Positions 48,410 to 49,000 of a DNA stretch of 49,000 nt are shown piece after piece. The notes under the pieces were generated by a model, which did not search any database, was not told the origin of the DNA, and saw nothing but the letters and a program-made list of their open reading frames with translations. The DNA comes from JBEBGV01 sp040081265 (GTDB lineage Bacteria; Acidobacteriota; Vicinamibacteria; Vicinamibacterales; UBA2999). The stretch spans positions 1 to 49,000 of the forward strand of contig JBEBGV010000037.1 in the NCBI GenBank assembly GCA_040081265.1, read 5' to 3'. The translations under genes and the position numbers were made by a program. Each line of letters begins with the position of its first letter. The stretch's first letter is position 1.

Positions 48410-48932
48410 GACTTGCCGTCGCACTGGTCGCCGTGCTCGCAGTGGCGGGCCACGCGCAGGCGGACGACCTGCGAGTGCTGAGCGCGGGAGCGCGGGAGCC
48501 GGCGATCGCGGCGGCAGCGGACGGGTTTCGCCGGCAGACGGGGCACGCGGTCCGGATTGATTTCGCCACGATGACCGAGATCCGCGAGCGCAGCACGTCT
48601 CCGCTCATGGCGGAGCTGGTGGCAGCGCCGGAGGGGCTGATGCGACCCTCGCCTCGGCAAATCGCGTAGTGATGAAGCCGGTGGCACTGGGACGGATTGG
48701 CCTGGGGGTTGTGGTGCGGGCGGGTGCGCCGGCGCCAGACATCTCGACGCCGCAGGCGCTGAGGGCGGCGCTGCTGGGCGCGAAGACGATCGTCTACAAC
48801 CGCGCGTCGAGCGGTCAGGGCATTGAAGCGCTCGTCCGCAACGTCGGCCCGGCGTCGAAGCACAGCGGTAAGCTCAATCTCCGCGTGACGTACGGCTGGT
48901 GTGCGCCGGGTCCGTCGGACCCGGCCTACTAA
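48406..48932 (+). pseudogene. Decayed ModA-like periplasmic substrate-binding protein
   Basis: From GTG 48406, VRLAVALVAVLAVAGHAQAD is a signal peptide. Then LRVLSAGAREPAIAAAADGF and TGHAVRIDFATM match extracellular solute-binding proteins of the molybdate (ModA) type. The frame stops at 48669. A shifted frame over the same bases reads ATLASANRVVMKPVALGRIG, then LGVVVRAGAP and IVYNRASSGQGIE, the family's middle part. The C-terminal half is absent: the frame runs into a palindromic repeat that encodes PGPSDPAY and the stop. A piece between MTEIRER and the shift also looks lost. Confidence 0.7.
48905..48931. repeat. Palindromic repeat, GCCGGGTCCGTCGGACCCGGC
   Basis: Stem GCCGGGTCCG/CGGACCCGGC with CCTACTAAC on its right. 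It provides the stop codon of the reading frame that enters it. Confidence 0.85.
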
Positions 48933-48943
48933 CCGTCATGACT

Positions 48944-49000
48944 GCGCGGGGCGGGTGCTCTTGGTGCGGCCGACTATCGGCGTCGTGACAAGCGTCAGTT
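48944..49000. repeat. Second copy of the 56-bp dispersed repeat
   Basis: CTGCGCGGGGCGGGTGCTCT followed by GTGCGGCCGACTATCGGCGT and CGTGACAAGCGTCAGT, matching 41105-41160 with a few differences. It may continue beyond the window. Confidence 0.7.

Overview
The window is GC-rich bacterial chromosome. It most resembles an Acidobacteriota genome, probably of the class Vicinamibacteria. The grounds are a serine/threonine kinase fused to a TolB/PD40-type beta-propeller, dense palindromic intergenic repeats ending in CCTACGTAC, and a Gram-negative Mla-type lipid transport operon. This placement is inference; no rRNA or other marker gene is present, and I saw no tRNA or CRISPR array.

Layout. 1-1256 (minus): the end of a sulfation operon, with a sulfotransferase coupled to APS kinase CysC. 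1.4-2.9 kb: four very small coiled-coil proteins, three of them with a C-terminal membrane helix. 3.0-19.4 kb: a defence island. It holds a small basic protein with a YajD-type HNH nuclease; an SMC/RecF-like ATPase with a zinc-hook-like CPVC, overlapped by a small HEPN-like protein; a GmrSD-type (DUF262+DUF1524) nuclease; an overlapping three-gene operon of a second GmrSD nuclease with a RAMA domain, Nmad2 and Nmad3; and a type I restriction system (hsdM, hsdS, hsdR) with an antisense HicA/HicB-like pair between hsdS and hsdR.

19.4-30.2 kb (minus): two large secreted modular proteins (beta-propeller/PKD/DNRLRE, and a 2169-residue lipase-like protein ending in four CARDB repeats). Between them lies a uracil-DNA-glycosylase-like gene that overlaps the giant gene. 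30.5-34.5 kb: a rearranged stretch. Two copies of a membrane metalloprotease gene, one lacking its HExxH region and one lacking its signal peptide, flank a frameshifted lipoprotein hydrolase and three copies of a small coiled-coil gene. 34.8-38.6 kb: a DUF3014 protein, the kinase-propeller, and a small acidic protein. 39-41 kb: tiny membrane-protein modules and two Uma2-family genes sharing a 121-bp identical block. 41.5-44.5 kb: a phospholipase C-like phosphoesterase, a histone-H1-like protein and an outer-membrane barrel. 44.8-47.8 kb (minus): MlaE-MlaF-MlaD, with an OmpA-like tail on MlaD. 48.1-49 kb: another tiny membrane module coupled to a decayed ModA-like gene.

Two threads run through the window. 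The first is DNA-modification sensing and restriction; the candidate new system is GmrSD-RAMA/Nmad2/Nmad3, with the ATPase/HEPN pair second. The second is a family of palindromic repeats whose stems vary while pairing is kept. These repeats have ended, extended or interrupted several genes. Translational coupling by 1-4-base stop/start overlaps (ATGA, GTGA, TAATG, TAGTG) recurs and decides many starts.
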